Shown here piece by piece: positions 59,859-64,000 of a DNA stretch of 64,000 nt. The translations under genes and the position numbers were made by a program. The first letter of the stretch is position 1, and each line of letters opens with the position of its first letter. The DNA is from Sweltsa coloradensis (lineage: Eukaryota > Arthropoda > Insecta > Plecoptera > Chloroperlidae), in NCBI GenBank assembly GCA_024449915.1, contig JAMZAV010000104.1, positions 124,001-188,000 of the forward strand, written 5' to 3'. The notes beneath the pieces are model-generated. The model had not been told where the DNA came from. It saw only the letters and a program-made list of their open reading frames with translations, and made no database searches.

Positions 59859-60109
59859 AATAATCAAGCACATATTATAATTAATTTTTTGGATGGTTTT
59901 TCCATAATTAACAATTACACATTGTATACATAAAATATACTCTAAAGTCAATTTCCGGGTAGGCCTACTTCAGACCATTAGTGTCTGAAAAATGTTTCGC
60001 CTCCGCCGGCTGGGGCTGCGCCCCAGACCCCTTTGTTTGCCGCAGAATAAGACTTCAAAATTGTGTGCACCCCCACAATAATAACTCACGAGCCGCCCCT
60101 GATTGCTTA

Positions 60110-61306
60110 ACATTGTTAATGGTGACATTGGATAAAGCAATATAATTATAACATTTCACCAGCGTTAACTCTAGTTTTGAAAGTGTTGAAGAACTGCCCA
60201 AGTGGGTAGAATGGCTCAACCAATGTCATACAGTGCTTTCATTTCATCGTTGGCACTAGTTGAGCAACTGAACAAGTGAAAATATCAAATGTTAGCTGCT
60301 TTATTTTGTGATCCATCCATGAACTTGTGAGTGATGTGCACAATACTTTGTGCCTGAAACTTATTCACATTAACAGCATCATATGTGTGTAGGCCTACTG
60401 TGTAGGGACTACACTGTACAGAAGGTATTTTCAAAAATTCTAGTGAAGGCTTGTACTTATGTTAAGACATTTGTCCCATACGTAATATATTTTAATTTTA
60501 CATATTATTCATCTCAATCAAAAATTAAAATCGTAGATCTTGATCTATTGGAGAATTTAACTTATTTCTAAATACTTTATTAAAATTTAAAATAGTAGGT
60601 CAACCTAATTAATTTTTGTTATTTAGATAAAATTTTCATTTATTTCAACGTCAAAGTCACAACGTCATAGTTTGGTATTGCCAATCAACCAGTAACATAT
60701 TCAATGCCCAATAAAATAACTAGTATTCAATATAGGGCCTATACAAACAACTAGATTTTTGCTGATTATCTAATTGTACAAGACTTTTTTATACAAATCT
60801 CATTTCAAGTGTAGGCCTACTTAATTTATTTATACCCATTTTTTATTTTATTTTTTATTTCAATAATATTATTAATTTTAAACATTTGTATGCACATGAA
60901 TTAATATCTCAAACATTGTGCATTGTTAAGATTTTTTTAAATGTATGGTTTTAAAACTTATTTGTAAAGTAAACTGCAACAATGGGCAATTGTTTCAACA
61001 CAAACTTCTAAGTGCATGAGAAGTTAATTTTGCAGCGTTATGTTGAGGGTAGTAGTATTATTAAATTATAACAATGTGGTGACCCAAACTATGACGTCAC
61101 ATGCCGTTCACGCTAGAAATACAGTAGTAGTACCTATACGTAATACTTTATCTACTACCTCAATAGAACTCATATTCAGATTTATTTGTATTCAGGTACA
61201 TAAAGGTAGGCTTCATTATTCATTGAAAATATGTAGCCTACTTTTGATTGATTAAAATTGCCGTTATTGAGTTTTAAATTAATTTTCATCCGTTTAGTAT
61301 ACACAG
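60110..61306. other. No gene seen
   Basis: AT-rich sequence without repeats shared in the window. Short frames (60383-60571, 61040-61255) have no known motif. Confidence 0.45.
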
Positions 61307-62222
61307 GCAACCCTCGACAAATCCACAAGAAGTACGCTCGCAAAGCGTAATATCCATTCACAATGAGGTGGCGCGGGTAAACCGGGGTCTTGGGGTGAAG
61401 TTCCAGCCGCCGGAGGCAAATCCGGCAAAGGCGGAAAATTTTTGGGGTTCTGTGTTATATTATTTGGCCTAAAACGCGATTTGAGGCGACATCTAATTAA
61501 AAAAAAAAAAAAAAAACGATTGAAAGAAAGCTAATATTGCATTACCAACTCCTTCCGTCACGTCATAGGAGTTCAATCCTCGGTCAATGTGAAGTAGACC
61601 TAGGCCTAGGCTAGGACCGCGGCACAATGCGAGCTCAAATAGGCCTTGGCCTACCACGGACCACCTGCTGAATTTACGCCTATGTTTTCATGAGGATGGG
61701 CAAGGTCACTGATTTTATAATTAAAATAAACTCTACTTTTGTTTATTATGATTCACAAAACTAAATCCAAGATCGCGGTAGGCCTAGGCCCAATTATGAT
61801 TTCAACCTAGCAGCTGATGTTTGCAAGTCTGCGAGATGCTCGACAAGTTTCATTTAGGGTTGTCGGTGGATTCTCATATTTCTCTCCAATAACATCAGAT
61901 GAAGGTAAAAACATAATTAAGAATGGTTTCGTCGTTCGCATTGATTTTACGCCTAGTTCAGGTGTCTCTTTGTTACGTGCGTTGTTGGGTAGCCTGGAAC
62001 TTGACCTTGACTGTTTGATAGTTAGTTTTTGGCGAGTGGTTGGTAACTGGCCATGCTGCGCATCAGATTATGCGCGGTAGTTGTATTGCAGGCGCGGCGA
62101 TTCAAATGCTAGATTATAAAAAAAGCGCGGTCGCACGATAAGTTATCTGCCAGTGTCAATTTGCCAACTCGCGAGCAACAAATTTTCAGTCGCAAATTGC
62201 GAGCGGGATAGTCGAGGGTTGC
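61307..62222. mobile_element. TIR element, GCAACCCTCGAC ends
   Basis: Termini GCAACCCTCGACAAATCC and the complement of GGGATAGTCGAGGGTTGC; ACACAG repeated on both sides (61301-61306 and 62223-62228). No transposase: the frame at 61817-62080 shows no domain. Superfamily uncertain. Confidence 0.7.
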
Positions 62223-62228
62223 ACACAG

Positions 62229-63430
62229 GTCCATATTAGGACTAGATGGTCAGTCCCTGTGGATCTACGTGACTTTTGAATTCGGATTACCTTGTTATCA
62301 AAATCTTGATTCTTTTTAATTTACATTTAAGTCATTGACGATGCTATCGATTAAAGTCAGTTTCAGATGAAAACTTTTAACAATTTTGTTTCACAAATAG
62401 AAATAGGCATGCTAATCGAAAAGATGCTACTAGTATACGTATTCCTTGCTATGCTGCATAGTTTTATGTCAAATCCTCACTATGGTGTAAGTAAACCCTG
62501 GAGTGTTAGAAGTTCCTACAGAAGCTTTGGTATAAGTCTAGAACAAATGTTATATTTCTATTAATAACACATTCAGACTGGGATTTTTGGGGTCCCTTCG
62601 GCTTCAAATTGAAGGGAGACTACTGTATTTCATTTCAAGCATAGTGTTTCACAATATACCGTACCTTATATATTATGATACTGGTACATATATTTATTTA
62701 CCGGTACGGTATACAAAGTTAGATGTCACATGTAAAACGTTTAGTTACCGTACTCTACAAGATTGCTGTTTATGTCAATACTAGTTTTAAATCTCTCATA
62801 ATTCCAAGGTGATGGCATAGTTATCCCTAATCATGGTCAATTGCAAATCACAGTTTTGCTTTCAAACATTTCTGGTTACAATAATCCTAGATTTACTGAC
62901 ATAGTGACTTGCAAGTGACCCTGGTTTTATGTGTTGTTCTCTAAGGCAGCTCTCTTGACTATGTATCATGTAGGCGTACCACTGGCATACTTGCAATCAA
63001 CAACAAGTCTGTTCAATTTGGCTACAACAATAAACTCAATTTAGGTAGGTTACCGATAGAGGGCCTTTTGTATATACTAATATCCCTTGGTATAGAAGGC
63101 CCTATATAATGATAGTCATTGTGTTGCTCAGGTAAACTGCTTGAAACTGGTTTTGTTTTTGGCAAACCCGATTCTCTGGTATCCTAAGTATACCGGTACC
63201 GGCACGCAATTGTTGCGTTACAATAATGTTATGTTGCCTGTAACTGTAATTAGTAACTTCTTAGTCAATGAATAATAATTTCAAATGACTATCATGAAAT
63301 CAAATACGTAAAAGAGATATCAAACAAAAAAATAAAGATTTTAAAATTTTAAACATTGCTGACACAATATTGTAATTATGATTGTCACTTCGAATTATTT
63401 AAAAGGTCAATTTAGAAAGTACGAATGTAC
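62229..63430. other. No gene seen
   Basis: AT-rich, with TACCGGTACC words at 62699 and 63191. No coding evidence. Confidence 0.45.
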
Positions 63431-63439
63431 TCGTAGGTT

Positions 63440-63680
63440 CATGCTTGCTCTTGTGCCTGAATGCTTGTTGATCCTTTGGGCTTCTCCCACTTTTCAATGC
63501 AGAAGGTCCCGAGTTCAAATCTTGGTTCAAGCAAGTTTTAAAACTCTATAAGGTGTGACTTTGGAGCCAACAATAAATCATTAGAAATCATCTACAGTAA
63601 TACGTCCACTCTGAAAATCAGTAGCTTGCATCCAAGTGTGTCGGCTCTATGTATACATTTATTTTATTTATTTACTGACC
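63440..63680 (+). mobile_element. Degenerate copy of the tRNA SINE
   Basis: A B-box-like GAGTTCAAATCTTGG (63512-63526), then GTGACTTTGGAGCC (63557-63570), CTCTGAAAATCAGTAGCTTG and an ATTTATTTTATTTATTTA tail: the same order as 10774-11377, with a large internal deletion. Confidence 0.65.
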
Positions 63681-64000
63681 TTGACTAAAGCATTGTTGTG
63701 ATAATAGTTTACACACTAGCATCTCTGTTGAAAGATTTTTTCCCCTGTGCTGCCAAAAACAAACCAATTTCAAGATTAAAATTTTAATTTGAAAAGAGTG
63801 CGCATTCTTTCAAAGCAGTGTTGTGCAGTTTTTGTAACTCAATAGAATAAACGTTAACTGAAATATTTTGTAGGTTTCGATAATGAATTCAGGGAACCTA
63901 GCTCATAGTCATAGAACATATTCTTTTTTTAATTTTCTGTAAGAACTAGAAATATTTTTTACCACGGCCATGATGGCATAGTTGGCCATGTGGCAATGTG
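63681..64000. other. No gene seen
   Basis: AT-rich end of the window without coding or repeat matches. Confidence 0.4.

Larger units (their letters stand above)
56892..60101. mobile_element. hAT element with three HINE copies inside
   Basis: Termini CAGGGGCAGCTCTTG and the inverted CACGAGCCGCCCCTG, subterminal GGGGTGCACGCGCACCCCC and GTGTGCACCCCCAC. Flanking 8 bp ATTGCTTG (56884-56891) and ATTGCTTA (60102-60109) agree at seven positions. Outside the HINEs (57373-59858) only about 700 bp of hAT sequence remain, with no transposase. Confidence 0.75.

Noticed and set aside
61817..62080. 87-codon + strand frame
   Set aside because: Located in a non-autonomous TIR element, no recognisable motif.

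Overview
This is a eukaryotic, animal-type nuclear window: split genes with GT/AG introns, AT-rich intergenic DNA, very many nested transposons, and the palindrome TAGGCCTA scattered throughout. No prokaryotic operons, rRNA operon or CRISPR array is visible. A marine invertebrate deuterostome (for example an echinoderm relative) is plausible, but this is inference; no sequence here fixes the species.

Only two conserved host genes are convincing. KATNA1 (katanin p60, microtubule-severing AAA ATPase) runs on the + strand through five coding exons (7663-20619). The spliced exons keep frame exactly and give 558 codons. VPS28 (ESCRT-I subunit) lies on the - strand at 40603-41248 without introns and with one homopolymer frameshift, so it looks like a retrocopy or a single-exon gene with an assembly error. 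A duplicated exon-like pair (42350-42458 and 43239-43359) may belong to an unrecognised + strand transcript.

Most of the rest is mobile DNA, layered so that order of insertion can often be read. 1-5330: a noisy duplicate of a repeat block, Helentron-like non-autonomous elements, a hAT MITE. 5881-7614: a TIR element carrying a Penelope-like inverted repeat with a hammerhead ribozyme core. KATNA1 introns: a hAT with transposase remnants, a TA-flanked CAAGATCTTG-rich element, a tRNA-derived SINE split by a MITE, a pogo-like MITE, and a Helentron-like element split by a hAT that itself carries a 5S-rRNA-headed SINE. 25191-32437: two Helentron-type elements; the larger keeps a helicase-OTU coding end and is interrupted by a 2.7 kb TIR transposon whose pseudogene has a DNCSGQNKN motif. 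34.4-39.8 kb: IR minisatellite, Penelope endonuclease fragment, MITEs. 45140-51951: a Helentron-like element split by a decayed Pao/BEL LTR element with three LTRs. 51955-55010: a LINE fragment split by three MITEs. 56892-60101: a hAT containing three Helentron-like copies. 60.1-64 kb: a TIR element and a degenerate SINE.

The strongest unifying signal is that at least a dozen repeats from different families end in CCTAG followed by T, preceded by a small AACG(C)...(G)CGTT hairpin and a subterminal copy of the 5' terminus. That is the architecture of Helentron/HINE rolling-circle elements, and the same window holds the degraded candidate autonomous partner.
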